DNA from: Roseiconus nitratireducens
GTDB taxonomy: Bacteria; Planctomycetota; Planctomycetia; Pirellulales; Pirellulaceae
DNA: 64,000 nucleotides
Assembly: GCF_008629675.1 (NCBI RefSeq)
Contig: NZ_VWOX01000004.1
Location: 372,001-436,000, forward strand
Direction: 5' to 3'
Shown here piece by piece: positions 19,701-30,000 of the stretch; the stretch's first letter is position 1, and each line of letters begins with the position of its first letter. The notes beneath the pieces are model-generated. The model saw nothing but the letters and a program-made list of their open reading frames with translations, searched no databases and was not told the DNA's origin. The position numbers and the translations under genes are program-made.

Positions 19701-19754
19701 AATGGCGACTAACCGAGCGTGTCGCGGGAAAGGTGGAATCGGTCGCACAATCAT
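16743..19754 (-). CDS. PVC-type membrane-bound dehydrogenase with HEAT-like repeats and C-terminal cytochrome c
   Basis: A 1003-residue exported protein. A signal peptide follows the ATG at 19754 (HARLVAIAFALSVMALPF); an in-frame ATG at 19817 would add 21 residues before it and is less likely. The first ~450 residues form a beta-propeller sugar-dehydrogenase-like domain (GSPVAVEWDADGHLFVCEMRGY, DRDGVYDSRKVF, GPDGCMTVVDVYREVIEHP). Residues ~470-860 hold HEAT-like helical repeats, and the end holds one cytochrome c heme site, C882-A-G-C885-H886, with an axial Met candidate in the IMPVGLEKAIPPQ region. This architecture is common in Planctomycetes and Verrucomicrobia and is thought to oxidise carbohydrates in the periplasm and pass electrons to the respiratory chain. 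It probably shares a transcript with the downstream Gfo/Idh/MocA gene. Confidence 0.92.
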   Translation of the reverse strand: MIVRPIPPFPRHARLVAIAFALSVMALPFPDGGRALGKDFADQLPRTPAVEPDQVLETFEVAPGYHLELVAHEPLVGSPVAVEWDADGHLFVCEMRGYSEDRDDAISRITRLTDEDRDGVYDSRKVFAEKLLWPTAIFPYRGGLFVVDAPDLYYFSDDDQDGVADSKELVFTGFSVSNVQGLPNSFRWGLDNRIHLACSTAGGTIRRAGPGSEPGPDDAGAAAGRPIRGHDLAFDPASYELQLTSGGGQHGMCFDDWGHKFVSSNSDHLQQVLYEDRYIARQPRLAAPPARQSIAADGPQAEVFRISPVEPWRIVRTRLRVAGLVGGPVEGGGRPAGYFTGATGVMIYGGDAWPEEDRQLAIVGDVGSNLIHRKRLSSDGVLKIGHRIDSMSEFVASRDTWFRPAQFACGPDGCMTVVDVYREVIEHPKSLPPEIKQHVDLTSGRDRGRLYRIAPDGYRHRPTPPLSTLASVDLVRFLDHPNRWHRETASRLIYQRQDPTVLEPLRRQARVAATAQGRIHSLYALAGMKSLETDTVVECLQDGHPQVVRHAIRLAEQFPEDPSVLKWLRAQLRHPSIEVRYQLAFTVGEMAIEDPAEWLALLLLQDPADRWIQTAVGSSSFGHLPDLFEALAKSDSVAPLAPFLGKLAGAIAASGNPSSIDRARNAIVDAGDDPSLLPVLARLLKATRDHQADPAVSAETKQASAKLDRLVTLAIKQVEDTERTVDQRISAIDWLAQATPPRAAPALLQVIAEPESSQLQRAAISAIGRFDSDRTTPTLLQVWPRLSPQLRRAAGEVLFGNTTHTLETLEAIESGLISRDEISIARWNALAQSGNQRIRDAATSYLRSTDQVSRDELIDRYGSALRTPGDPGRGETVFKQQCAGCHQVGQQGHALGPSLVAAATRGPESILVNVLDPNREVNPQFINYAVLTIDGNVHAGMIASENANSIVIKRAENVTETILRSDIEEIRDTGQSIMPVGLEKAIPPQAMSDLIAYLLDAHS

Positions 19755-19970
19755 CCCCCGGGGGCTCCAAAGATTTTGTTCAATTTGAAGTTCTGCTTGT
19801 CGGCACAGCGACGACATCTCCGACGGCCACGACGCTTGCCTGCGCGAACGAGGCTAGCTTGCCAGGAAGCGGTGTTCGCGTGAAGGAGAGGCCGCTGCGG
19901 TGAGCTTCCAAACTCAACTGGCCTCCAAGATTTCACTGGGCTTCCAAGATCTCACTGGGGTTTCAAGATC

Positions 19971-21368
19971 TCACTGGGCTTCCAGAAGTTGACCGATGGC
20001 ATCCATCAGAATCTTTTCGACGCTCTTGTCGACTTTGGAGGCGCGCTGGCTGGTTTCATAACCGCCCTGCGAGTAGGCAACCTCCGTCCCGATGTAGCCG
20101 GGACCGTAGTCACCGTAGGCTGCCATGGCAACGTTCAGTTCCGGTCGCATTTTCTTGGCGGCAAGTTGGTACTCCACGAACAACTCCCCGGGCAGATGCA
20201 ACACGCGGGCGTCGCCGACCGCCAAGCATGACACATCCACTTTGTGTCCAGACCGGCACCGCAACAGCCAGGCGAGTTCGGCCGGGGCGCCAAGAAACTC
20301 ACTTTCCTGCGCCGATGCGAGCGTCGTCCGAAGTTTCTGTTCGTCCAAATGCGGTGCCGGTGGAAGGGCGACCGCCACCGATTCCCAACCGATGTCCTTT
20401 GCGGTGACGGGAAAACGTTTCGCCTCCGCCAGCGCCCGCTCCATCGCATCGTCGACCCGCATCGCCAGCTTCATCCGGTTCTCCTTGGAACCGTCGTTGT
20501 ACTTTCCCGCGCCTAGATTGCCGCCCGCGCCGTTGAAGTGGACGTGCAGCGTTTCCGGCAGGTCTTGGCCACGCATGAAACGCGCGATGCCGGGAAAGTC
20601 GGGACTGGGAACACCGGTTCGGTAATAACTTTGCGGGTGACAGGCGTAATAGGTCAAACAGGCCAGCGGGGCATCGTCCTGATAGAACACCAGACAGCTC
20701 AACTCCGGATCGATCGTCCCCTCCGGTTCGGCCCGCAGTTTCGGGTCACGGCAAGTCGTGTAGCGGGTCGCATACACGTTGCCATCGGGTCCCAACAGAC
20801 GACGATTGGAGGCGACTTTTTCGACCTCCGCCACACCGAACCCGGCGTGCGTCACCGGCTGCGAGTCCTGGACCGCTCGGGTCACCGCGTCTCCCAGTCG
20901 ATCAAGGACTTCACGTGCGAACGAGCCTTCCAGGGAACCCAGATCCGTCGCACCGTAATGATGCAGCAACTGCTCGGCAGTGAAGTCACAACGCGGCGCA
21001 TCGTGCTGGTGCAAGCAATGAACTGCGACGCGATCAGCCGTTGTCCCAGCGGCTTCGGCCAACCGCTGCCGAAACGCGTCGTGGGATTCATTGGCGATGC
21101 CGATCCAGTCGACCGCGCACAGCACGATCGGTTGTTCGCCGCCCTGAAGCACAATTCCTCGGCAACGCAACGTCAGCTCGTCCACGCGGCGGACCGGGTC
21201 GTAAGCCATCTCTGAACCAAGCGGTGGAGTCACATCGATGTCAAACCGCGCCAAACGCAATCCGTCCGATTCGGAGGAATCATTGGCCGCAACGGGTTGA
21301 TCGCTGGCGACCAGCGAGAGGACCAGACATCCGCAAATAGCTAGCAACGTTCGAACAAAGATGGGCAT
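19971..21368 (-). CDS. Secreted neutral ceramidase-like protein
   Basis: A 465-residue protein with a signal peptide (FVRTLLAICGCLVLSLVAS). It starts with LARFDIDVTPPLGSEM and has CLHQHDAPRCD, where neutral ceramidase N-terminal-domain proteins have a zinc-binding HxH, then YYACHPQSYYR and NGAGGNLGAGKY. The length is shorter than true ceramidases (~650-750), as the C-terminal immunoglobulin-like domain is missing. Related short proteins are numerous in planctomycetes, where their substrate is not established, so amide hydrolysis is plausible but unproven. It lies 216 bp upstream of the cytochrome gene on the same strand. Confidence 0.8.
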   Translation of the reverse strand: MPIFVRTLLAICGCLVLSLVASDQPVAANDSSESDGLRLARFDIDVTPPLGSEMAYDPVRRVDELTLRCRGIVLQGGEQPIVLCAVDWIGIANESHDAFRQRLAEAAGTTADRVAVHCLHQHDAPRCDFTAEQLLHHYGATDLGSLEGSFAREVLDRLGDAVTRAVQDSQPVTHAGFGVAEVEKVASNRRLLGPDGNVYATRYTTCRDPKLRAEPEGTIDPELSCLVFYQDDAPLACLTYYACHPQSYYRTGVPSPDFPGIARFMRGQDLPETLHVHFNGAGGNLGAGKYNDGSKENRMKLAMRVDDAMERALAEAKRFPVTAKDIGWESVAVALPPAPHLDEQKLRTTLASAQESEFLGAPAELAWLLRCRSGHKVDVSCLAVGDARVLHLPGELFVEYQLAAKKMRPELNVAMAAYGDYGPGYIGTEVAYSQGGYETSQRASKVDKSVEKILMDAIGQLLEAQ

Positions 21369-21947
21369 GACAGTCGGCCCTGAAAGTTGGGGAAGGAGGG
21401 ATTCATTGGCGGGGACACGAGCAAGGTCGCTCGCGCCGGGGACGGGCGGAACGTGTTCGTGCCGTCGGGTAGTTTAGAGCATCGGAGCAGCACGCGCGTC
21501 TTTCCCCTGGCGAATTCCGCGGGCGACTGCCGTTGAAAGCTTCTGTCGGTTTCAGTCGCGCAAGCGAAGTCTTTTCGAAATCAACCCTACCGCCGCACGC
21601 TGAATTCGACAGAAGCGAGAACACTCGAAAACAACCTTCACCCTCCCGCTCGCGGGAGGGTCGGAGCCGAGGAACGAGGCTCCGGGGAGGGCAGAATCCG
21701 AAGCGAATGCCAAGAACTCATGACTGAGGGACAGCCCTCCCCGCGAGCGGGAGGGTGAAGTGACTTGTGTCGATCCCGATGCCTCAAAAAGTAGGGCAAA
21801 CGGATTCGGCTGACTGAATAATGACACCTCCGGCGGCGAATGATTCCATCCTCCGCCATCTTCAGTCTGTTAAACTGAACGCCCGGTTGCCGGCACGCGA
21901 CCTGACATACCGTCTGCGATTCGTCCCACCTCCCAAAGGCATCTGTC
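21369..21947. other. 579 bp intergenic region between divergent genes
   Basis: This gap separates the ceramidase-like gene (minus) from the DUF3500 gene (plus) and should hold promoters for both. The central part is occupied by an inverted-repeat element (listed separately). I see no convincing coding frame and no recognisable -35/-10 pair. Confidence 0.6.
21637..21759. repeat. Intergenic element with inverted TTCACCCTCC ends, copy 2
   Basis: The left arm TTCACCCTCCCGCTCGCGGG is matched base for base by the reverse complement of the right arm, which ends CGAGCGGGAGGGTGAA. The internal part carries CTCCGGGGAGGG. Copy 1 at 9379-9524 shares the arms and the GC-rich interior. The 20 bp perfect inverted ends make it MITE-like, but no target duplication was identified. 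Confidence 0.8.
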
Positions 21948-22943
21948 ATGACATTGAATTCGAAAATCGATCGACGAGCATTTCTCCGCACCGTTTCGAT
22001 GGCAACGGCGGCCACGGCAACCCTGGGGTCCGTGGCGTCGGCGTCCTCGGCCGGCGCGTCGGCGGAAAGTCTGGTCGGACGACTGTACGACACACTGTCG
22101 GAGCAGCAACGTCAACAAATCTGCTTCGACTGGGACTACGTGAGCGACAATCGCGGTCTGCTGCGGACGTTCGTCGCCAACAATTGGAACGTCACCAAAC
22201 CGGAGATCAACGACGACTTCTACAACGACGACCAGCGGGCACTGATCACCGACATCTTTGAATCGATCATCCACCCCGATTGGCACGAACGTTACTACCG
22301 CCAACTGGAAGACGATGCCGGCGGATTTGGAAACGAACAATCCATCGCCATTTTTGGCAAACCGGGAAGCGATCAATTCGAACTGGTTTTGACCGGGCGT
22401 CACATGACGCTGCGATGCGATGGGAATTCGGCCGAGCACGTGGCGTTTGGCGGCCCCATCTTTTACGGGCACGCACCGGAGTTCAACGAAGGCCCGAATC
22501 ACCCCGGCAATGTGTTCTGGCACCAGGCGGTGCAGGCGAACAATTTGTACCGAATGCTTGACGGCAAACAACAAAAGCAAGCCTTGCGAGAAAAAACGCC
22601 TCGCGAGCAATCGGTCCAATTCAAAGGCAAGCGGCCGGAGAGCGGTCTGGCCGTCAGCGAAATGTCCTCGGACCAAAAGGAGCACTTGCAAAAGGTGCTC
22701 GCGCTGCTCGTGGAGATGTACCGCGAATCGGATCAAAAGGAAGCCATGGAATGCTTGAAACGCCAGGGGGGCCTGGACGCCTGCTCACTATCGTTCTTCA
22801 GCGACAACGACCTGGGCAATGACGGGGTATGGGACAACTGGCGATTGGAAGGCCCCTCCTTTGTGTGGCATTACCGCGGTGCCCCGCACGTCCACGTGTG
22901 GGTGAATGTGGCGGACGATCCCAGCGTCAAGACGAACAGCTAG
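21948..22943 (+). CDS. Tat-exported DUF3500 family protein
   Basis: A 331-residue protein with a twin-arginine signal (DRRAFLRT, R9-R10, followed by an Ala/Thr-rich hydrophobic stretch). The mature part resembles DUF3500 proteins: QRQQICFDWDY, FELVLTGRHMTLRCDG, AFGGPIFYGHAPEF, WHQAVQANNLYRMLDGKQQ and a terminal VWHYRGAPHVHVWVNV. The family's biochemical role is unknown to me; the repeated His-rich motifs suggest metal binding. It precedes a sulfatase gene by 113 bp on the same strand, which hints at a shared transcript and a role in periplasmic polysaccharide or sulfate-ester metabolism. Tat export suggests it folds or binds its cofactor before crossing the membrane. Confidence 0.8.
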   Translation: MTLNSKIDRRAFLRTVSMATAATATLGSVASASSAGASAESLVGRLYDTLSEQQRQQICFDWDYVSDNRGLLRTFVANNWNVTKPEINDDFYNDDQRALITDIFESIIHPDWHERYYRQLEDDAGGFGNEQSIAIFGKPGSDQFELVLTGRHMTLRCDGNSAEHVAFGGPIFYGHAPEFNEGPNHPGNVFWHQAVQANNLYRMLDGKQQKQALREKTPREQSVQFKGKRPESGLAVSEMSSDQKEHLQKVLALLVEMYRESDQKEAMECLKRQGGLDACSLSFFSDNDLGNDGVWDNWRLEGPSFVWHYRGAPHVHVWVNVADDPSVKTNS

Positions 22944-23056
22944 TTTCTGACGGGCACGTCGGTGACCGATCGGGCCGACGACAACACGATGCAGCCACCG
23001 CCGCCGGACGGTGGCTGCGGTGCGATCGCCCTGGTGCCTTTCATTTCGGAATCACC

Positions 23057-24493
23057 ATGTTCATCCGTTGGATCCTGACGGCGCTGCTTTGCCTGTCCGC
23101 AATCAGTGGCCTGCCGCTGCGCGCGGCCGAACGTCCCAACGTGCTGATGATTGCCATCGACGATCTGAACGACTGGGTCGGCTGCCTTCGACGCCATCCC
23201 GGCGCGATCACGCCCAACATCGATCGGTTGGCCAGCGAGGGCACGTTGTTTTCCAACGCCCATTGCCAGGCACCGATTTGCGGCCCGAGTCGTGCCAGCC
23301 TGTTCACGGGACTGCTTCCGTCGACGTCCGGCATCTACGCACAGATCAGCGACAAGCAAATCCCAAAGGCCAGTGAGATCACGGGCCGCGTGACGTTACT
23401 GCCGGACTACTTTGAGCAACAGGGTTACAAGACTCTGGCGTGTGGCAAGCTGTTTCACCAGGGCGACGCGGCGGGTGTTTTCGACGACTACGGCGGCCAC
23501 GCCAGCTTCGGCCCCAAACCCGCGAAACGGTTTCATTACGACCCGGCCTGGTTCCCGGAAAAGATCGGCAGCACGCAGACGGACTGGGGAGCTTTTCCGG
23601 AGCGGGATGACCAAATGCCCGATTTCCAGATCGCCAGCTACGGGGTCCGGCAACTGCAGGAGAAACACGACCAGCCTTTCTTTCTGGCGGTCGGGTTCAT
23701 GCGTCCCCACGTGCCCTGGCACTGTCCGCAGAAATGGTTCGACATGCATCCGCTGGACGAGATTTCGCTACCGCCGTACCGCGAAGACGACCTGGCCGAC
23801 GTCCCGGAGATTTCTCGACGCGTCAACGAATTGCCAGCGATGCCGACCACCCAGTGGGCCATCGAACAGGACCAATGGAAACGCATCGTCCAGAGCTACC
23901 TGGCCTGCACCACGTTCGTCGACGCCCAAGTGGGCAAGGTGCTCGATGCGTTGCGAGAAAGCGAATACGCCGACAACACGATCGTCGTCCTGTGGTCCGA
24001 TCACGGGTACCACCTGGGTGAGAAGAACCGTTTTGCAAAACAGGCGCTCTGGGACCGCGCCAATCGCGTGCCATTGATCATCTCACTGCCCGATGCTCGC
24101 GTGGCAACGGTCTGCGATCGTCCGGTGGGTCTGATCGATCTGTATCCCACCCTACTGCAATTGTGCGGATTGCCGAACAACGCGGATAACGAGGGACATT
24201 CCCTTGTCCCGTTGTTGCGTGACCCGGCGGCGGAATGGGACCACGTGACGATCACCACCTACGGGCAGAACAATCACGCCATCCAAACGCAACGCTATCG
24301 GCTTTATCGCTACGAAGACGGATCAAAGGAGTTGTACGATCACCGGACCGACCCCAACGAATGGAACAACTTGGCAGACGATCCGTCGCACACCGAATTG
24401 ATCGACAAGCTCTCGGACGGATTTCCCCAGCGCAATGCGCGGGCATCGCGATTCAACAAGTATCCGACCAACGAATATTTTCTGGCGAAGTGA
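23057..24493 (+). CDS. Secreted sulfatase, iduronate-2-sulfatase-like
   Basis: A 478-residue type I sulfatase. The ATG at 23057 begins a clear signal peptide (FIRWILTALLCLSAISGLPLRA). RPNVLMIAIDDLNDWVG gives the two metal-binding aspartates, and the formylglycine signature is C75-G-P-S-R, which an anaerobic- or FGE-type maturase must convert for activity. VGFMRPHVPWHCPQKW and LWSDHGYHLGEKNRFAKQALWDRANRVP are the usual metal and substrate loops of the iduronate-2-sulfatase subgroup. It removes sulfate esters from sugars in the periplasm or outside. The in-frame codons upstream to 22829 overlap the DUF3500 gene and are rejected. Confidence 0.95.
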   Translation: MFIRWILTALLCLSAISGLPLRAAERPNVLMIAIDDLNDWVGCLRRHPGAITPNIDRLASEGTLFSNAHCQAPICGPSRASLFTGLLPSTSGIYAQISDKQIPKASEITGRVTLLPDYFEQQGYKTLACGKLFHQGDAAGVFDDYGGHASFGPKPAKRFHYDPAWFPEKIGSTQTDWGAFPERDDQMPDFQIASYGVRQLQEKHDQPFFLAVGFMRPHVPWHCPQKWFDMHPLDEISLPPYREDDLADVPEISRRVNELPAMPTTQWAIEQDQWKRIVQSYLACTTFVDAQVGKVLDALRESEYADNTIVVLWSDHGYHLGEKNRFAKQALWDRANRVPLIISLPDARVATVCDRPVGLIDLYPTLLQLCGLPNNADNEGHSLVPLLRDPAAEWDHVTITTYGQNNHAIQTQRYRLYRYEDGSKELYDHRTDPNEWNNLADDPSHTELIDKLSDGFPQRNARASRFNKYPTNEYFLAK

Positions 24494-24572
24494 TGGATTG
24501 CCGTCGGTCAGGTTCATCAGTCAACAAACGACCGGGCCGTTGGCCCTCACGGTGGATGGGGCACCTTTCATT

Positions 24573-24614
24573 CAGCCCTGCCGGGCTGGATAAACACCGG
24601 GGCGTTGCCCGGTG
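24573..24614. repeat. Pair of GC-rich palindromes in a convergent intergenic gap
   Basis: Two hairpins lie close together: CAGCCC-TGCC-GGGCTG (24573-24588) and CACCGGG-GCGTTG-CCCGGTG (24595-24614). They sit between the convergent sulfatase and peroxiredoxin genes, where a bidirectional terminator is expected, though no T-run follows either stem. They could equally be a dispersed REP-like unit. Confidence 0.55.
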
Positions 24615-24698
24615 CCAACACGCCATTTTTTATCGCGCCGATGACCGGGTTCGTTCGGGCTGGACAATCATCGGAGCGTTGCCGCGTCCACGCGCCCC

Positions 24699-25277
24699 TT
24701 ACAAACTCTTGACGACGGCCTGAATCTTTTCCGGATCCTGCTTGGCGTTGACTTGCGAATCCTTGTAGGCAATGTTCCCGTCGCGATCGATGACGAACGT
24801 CCAACGTTTGGCCGTCGCGCCGCGCGTGAGCACCTTTTCCGATCCATCGATGATCTTGGTGACCGACTTTTCGCCGACACTGACCGGGACACCGAATTTC
24901 TTGGCCACTTCCCCGTCGGGATCCGCCAGCAGCGTGAAATTCAGCTGGTGCGCTTTCTTGAACAGTTGATGGTTCTCCGCGGTGTCGCCGCTGACACCGA
25001 CGACTTCCACTCCGGCGGCTTCCAACGACTCCATGCGGTCACGATAGCCGCACGCCTGGGCGGTACAGCCGCCGGTCATGTCCGCCGGATAGAAATACAG
25101 CACCACAATTTTTTTGCCGACGTGGTCGGCGGACTTCCAAACCTTTCCCGTATCGTCGACGGCCTCGAAGGACGGGGCGGCATCACCGACTTCCAAGTCG
25201 GTCTCTGCCGCGGATGCCGAGTGATCAGCCAGCATCAGCAACGCGGTCAAAAAAACGAACAGATTCAGCTTTTGCAT
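24699..25277 (-). CDS. Exported PrxQ/Bcp-type peroxiredoxin
   Basis: A 192-residue thiol peroxidase with a signal peptide (LFVFLTALLMLADHSASA). The motif YFYPADMTGGCTAQACGYRD holds the peroxidatic C71 and a C76 five residues on, the spacing of PrxQ/Bcp enzymes, which reduce hydrogen peroxide and organic hydroperoxides with electrons from thioredoxin. The signal peptide puts it outside the cytoplasm, so the electron donor would have to be a periplasmic thioredoxin-like protein. It lies 48 bp after the minus-strand sulfatase gene and may be co-transcribed with it. Confidence 0.92.
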   Translation of the reverse strand: MQKLNLFVFLTALLMLADHSASAAETDLEVGDAAPSFEAVDDTGKVWKSADHVGKKIVVLYFYPADMTGGCTAQACGYRDRMESLEAAGVEVVGVSGDTAENHQLFKKAHQLNFTLLADPDGEVAKKFGVPVSVGEKSVTKIIDGSEKVLTRGATAKRWTFVIDRDGNIAYKDSQVNAKQDPEKIQAVVKSL

Positions 25278-25325
25278 TGGAGGGGCCCAGGATGTGTTTG
25301 GAGGGAATCGAGGTGGGAAGGGATG

Positions 25326-26828
25326 TCAGTTCAATCCGGGTGCCAGTTTACCCTCGGCAACCGCCTGCGACCCCAGTCGCTCGGACAATTTCTGCTGAAG
25401 CTCTTTGGCCACCTGCGGGTTCGACGACGCCACGTTTTTCGTTTCTCCCTCGGGGCTGTGGTGATCGTAAAGCTCCAAATACCCGTCGTTGTGAACGACC
25501 AGCCGGTACCGATCGCTGCGGATCGTTTTGGCGTTGGGCCGATAGGAGATGGCCGGGTGCCCGGCAGCGTCGGGATTGTCCAACAACGGGATCAGGGATT
25601 TGCCATCGGCGAACGACGGCGTTTCCAATCCGGCCAGCTGGCACAGCGTCGGAAACAGATCGATGGTTTCCACGATCGCGTCCGTCTTCGCCCCGTTCGT
25701 CGGGGGTTTCGCCTGCGTCTGCGGGCGGCGAATGATCAACGGCGATCGGAGCGATTCTTCGAACAACGCATGTTTTCCCCAAATGGCGTGTTCGCCCAAA
25801 TGCCAACCATGGTCACCCCACAGGACGACGATCGTGTTTTCGTCGGCTCCGGATTCCTTCAACCGGGTCAGGATGCGTCCGACCTGAGCGTCGGCGTAAC
25901 TGACACAGGCCGCGTAGTGCTTGCGGACTTCGGTGGCGAATTCCGCATCATCGTTCGGGTTGCGCTGCCAGCGGTTGTACTTCATGAACTCTCCGGATCC
26001 GTGCCAGGTCGTTTTTCCTTCGGGTTTGGATGGATGGTCGATTTCCGGCAAATCGGCGTCGACGTAGGGCTGCATGTACTTGGCCGGGGCGCCGAATGGC
26101 AGGTGCGGGCGGATGATGCCGACGGCCAGGAAGAACGGTGATTCGTTTGTCGACGCCAATTGGTCAAGTTGCTCAATCGCCCGCTGGGTGGTCAGCCCAT
26201 CGGGGTAGATCGCATCGTCTCCTTCGACACTTTGAAAGACATCCATCTGCTTGGCATCTCGACGGATTTCGCCGTGCGCCAAGCCGTGCATCGCACCACG
26301 AGGATGCTGCCAGGGTCCGACCGGCATCAAGTGTCGATCCCAGGACTGGGGCATTTCCGGTTGCGAATCGTCGTCCCAGTCTGCACCGCCACGGCCGCCG
26401 GGATGGTGCGACACCTTTCCGACCGAAACGGTGGTGTAGCCGTGCCGGCGGAACCAGGCCGGCATGCTCGGCGGAACCCCATCGGGATTCTCCTCCAGCA
26501 CCTTGGATCGCTGGAACAAGGCGTTATTGCTGGCCGGACCATACCGCCCGGTCAGCAGCGAGTAACGGGAAGCCCCACACGTCGGGGCCTGGACGTAATG
26601 GCGACGGAAGGCTGTCCCGGATGCTGCCAACGCGTCGATGTTCGGTGATTGAATGTACGGCTTTCCGAAACAAGCCAATTCCGGACGGAGGTCGTCCACG
26701 CACAACAACAGCACGTTGGGCCGCTGCTTCGGCGATTCGGAATCGGCCCCGAGTTCTTCGGCGGGGCTGACGGACGCCCCCAACCACAATGCGAACACGG
26801 TGGAGGCGAGGATGAGCAATCTGCGCAT
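25326..26828 (-). CDS. Secreted sulfatase, iduronate-2-sulfatase-like, CxAxR type
   Basis: A 500-residue sulfatase starting at ATG 26828 with a signal peptide ([22 protein letters not shown]). [20 protein letters not shown] carries the metal aspartates; the formylglycine site is C84-G-A-S-R rather than the commoner CxPSR, still a form recognised by the modifying enzyme. [20 protein letters not shown] and [29 protein letters not shown] match the iduronate-2-sulfatase subgroup. An upstream in-frame extension to 27047 lacks a signal and is rejected. It is divergent from the large sulfatase-glycosidase fusion (227 bp apart), so one control region may serve both. Confidence 0.94.
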   Translation of the reverse strand: MRRLLILASTVFALWLGASVSPAEELGADSESPKQRPNVLLLCVDDLRPELACFGKPYIQSPNIDALAASGTAFRRHYVQAPTCGASRYSLLTGRYGPASNNALFQRSKVLEENPDGVPPSMPAWFRRHGYTTVSVGKVSHHPGGRGGADWDDDSQPEMPQSWDRHLMPVGPWQHPRGAMHGLAHGEIRRDAKQMDVFQSVEGDDAIYPDGLTTQRAIEQLDQLASTNESPFFLAVGIIRPHLPFGAPAKYMQPYVDADLPEIDHPSKPEGKTTWHGSGEFMKYNRWQRNPNDDAEFATEVRKHYAACVSYADAQVGRILTRLKESGADENTIVVLWGDHGWHLGEHAIWGKHALFEESLRSPLIIRRPQTQAKPPTNGAKTDAIVETIDLFPTLCQLAGLETPSFADGKSLIPLLDNPDAAGHPAISYRPNAKTIRSDRYRLVVHNDGYLELYDHHSPEGETKNVASSNPQVAKELQQKLSERLGSQAVAEGKLAPGLN

Positions 26829-27055
26829 CGGAATTCTTGGGGGGTGGAGGGAGGTTGGGGCGGCGGGGGACGCTCCACAGATCGTACTAGCTTCACGCGC
26901 GGCTGCCCAATGTATCGCCGGGAAACCCATGCACCGTTGGCAAAAAAACACAGCAACAAAACGATTGATCACATGGAACTGCGTTCGGTGATCGGCTGTA
27001 ATGAACTCCCCCCATCGGCTCGTCTCGCCCTCCATTCCCCGCACCAAGCTTCACC

Positions 27056-30000
27056 ATGTCACGCTTTGCGTTCCACCGATTGTTCTTGCTGGCGCTCGGT
27101 TATTTGATCCTTGTCCCATCGGCCTCGGCGGCGGACACGCCGCCCAATGTGCTGATGATCCTGGTTGACGACTTGAAACCGGCGATCGGCAGTTATGGCG
27201 ACCCTATCGCCAAGACGCCTCACCTGGACGCGCTCACGTCGCGTGGGATGCGGTTTGACGCCGCCTACTGCAATCAAGCCGTGTGCGCGCCCTCCCGTTT
27301 CACGCTGATGCTTGGCTCGCATTCCACGTCAACCGCCCTGTACGGTTTGGGAAGTCAACTTCGCGAAATCCTGCCCGAAGCGGTGACCCTGCCGCAGCAC
27401 TTCGCCGCCCACGGCTATCGCACGGAATCACTTGGAAAAGTTTTTCACATCGGTCACGGAAACCACGGCGACCCGGAGTCGTTTTCCGTACCGCACTTCA
27501 AGGAAAAAGTGATCGAGTACGTGGATCCGGAAAGCACCGACGGAGGAAAGCTGACGCGGGAGGAGGCTTACTTCACCAACCAAAAGCTCGATGAAATTCG
27601 CTCATTGCCGCGGGGCGCCGCTTACGAGTCGCCCCTGGTCGATGACGATGCCTATGCCGACGGACGCGTCGCCGCCGAAACGATTCGTCGGTTGCAGGCC
27701 GCCAAACAGCGACGGGAAGCCTCCGGGACGCCATTCCTGATCGCCGCCGGTTTCGCCCGCCCCCACCTGCCCTTCTCCGCGCCACAAAAGTACTGGGACC
27801 TCTATGACCCGGAACAACTTCCGATGCCGACCCGCGAAGACCCTCCGGTCGACGCACCGGCGGTCGCCGGAAAGCGTGGCGGCGAAATCACCAACTACAA
27901 ACCGGTCCCCGAAGATCGCGACGCAGAATACCCCGACAAGCTCAAGCGGACGCTGATCCACGGTTACTACGCCAGCGTCAGTTACGTCGACGCCCAAATC
28001 GGCAAAGTGATCGACGCTCTGGATTCTCTGGATCTGGCCGATGACACCATCATTGTGCTGTGGGGCGACCACGGATTCCATTTGGGTGACCTGGGCATTT
28101 GGACCAAGCACACCAATTACGAACAAGCCAATCGCATCCCGTTGGTGTTTGTCGCCCCCGGGGTGACCGAACCGAACTCGTCGACCGGCCAACTTGCCGA
28201 AAGTGTCGACGTGTTTCCCACACTTTCGGAACTGGCGGGCCTGCCGGCGCCGAGGGGTCCGCAGCCGGTCGACGGTGTCAGCCTGGTTCCGGTGCTGAAG
28301 GACCCGCAGGCTCGCGTCCGCGACCATGCCTACCACGCCTACCCGAAACGCTTGATGGGCCGCGCGATTCGGACCGACCGCTACCGGATGGTGGAATGGA
28401 AGCAGCCTGGGCAGAGTCCGAACTCGGCCGAGTACGAGTTGTACGACTACCAGAACGATCCGATCGAAAGCGAGAACCTGGCCGAAAAGCGGCCGGGCGT
28501 GTTGAAAGAACTGAAAGCCATTTTGGCGAAGTACCCCGAACCGCTCAACCGCGACGGAAGCCGCCCGAGGAAGTCCGATGTGGTGGACGGTGATGCGTCC
28601 GCTGCGGTTGAGACGCCGGAAATTGCGCGACGACCGATCGCGGTCCAGGCCGTGATCAAAGGCGACTCGCCGCGCGGTGTGGTGGTCGCTCAGGGCGGAC
28701 GCGAACACGGTTACTCCCTGCACCTGGTCGATGGCCGGCCCGCCTTTGATGTCCGCATCGACGGCAAGGTGACACGGTTGTCCTGGACGCATCCGGTCGG
28801 CGGTCAGGTTCGACTAAGAGCCACCCTGGACGACAAAGTGATGACCTTGCAGGTCGACGATCGCCCACCCGTCAAACGACGCTCGCCGGGATTGATTCCC
28901 TCCCAACCCAAAGACGCCCTGTCGATCGGGCAAGACACGCTGTCCGCCGCTGGCGACTACCAGGCCCCCAACGAGTTCACCGCGACGGTGGTGTCCCACT
29001 CGGTTTCCACCGGCGATCGCGGCGACGACGCTGCGTCGACCGACTTGGCGGACTACCAAAGTCGGCCTGGACGGTGGTCCGAAGAACGTGCGGACCGGTG
29101 GTACGATGCGATCGAGTGGCCGGTCGGCGCCAACTACGTCCCCTCCTCGGCGATCAATCAGTTGGAGATGTGGCAGCCGGAAACTTTCGATCCCCAGAGC
29201 ATCGATCGCGAATTGGGTTGGGCCGAAGAGATCGGGATGAACACCATGCGAGTGTTTCTGCATGACATCCCGTGGCGCGACGATGCCGAAGGATTCTTCC
29301 AGCGCGTCGAACAGTACTTGCAGATCGCCGACCGGCACGGCATCCGCACGATGTTCGTGTTCTTCGATGGCGTTTGGCATCCGTATCCCCAGGCCGGTGA
29401 CCAGCCGGAACCCAGACCCGGCCTGCACAATTCAGGCTGGGTCCAGTCACCCGGGCGTGAAATCCTGGACGATCCGAGCAAGCAAGACGCGCTGAAGCCC
29501 TATGTCCAATCGGTATTGCGTCGATTCGCCAATGATGACCGAGTGCTCGTGTGGGATCTGTTCAACGAACCTGACAATCCGGTGGCCAACTCCTACGGCA
29601 AGAACGGCACCGGCCAGGAGCTTGATGAGCCGGTCAAGGAACGACGGGCGATGGAACTGATGGAAAAGACCTTCGCGTGGGCGCGCGAGATCAATCCTTC
29701 TCAACCGTTGACCGTCGGGGTTTGGCGTGGCGACTACCTGACCAACCCGTCCGACTTTCACCGCGCCTGCATCGAGAACTCCGATGTCATTTCCTTCCAC
29801 GCCTACAGCGGTCCGGAACGCACGCGTGAACTGGTCGAAGGGCTGATGCAACTCGGTCGACCGCTCCTGTGCACCGAATACATGGCCCGCGGCAACGATT
29901 CCACGTTTGAAGGAATCCTGCCGATTTTTCACGAGCACCGAGTCGCTGCTTACAACTGGGGATTCGTCAACGGGCGTTCGCAGACCATCTACCCCTGGGA

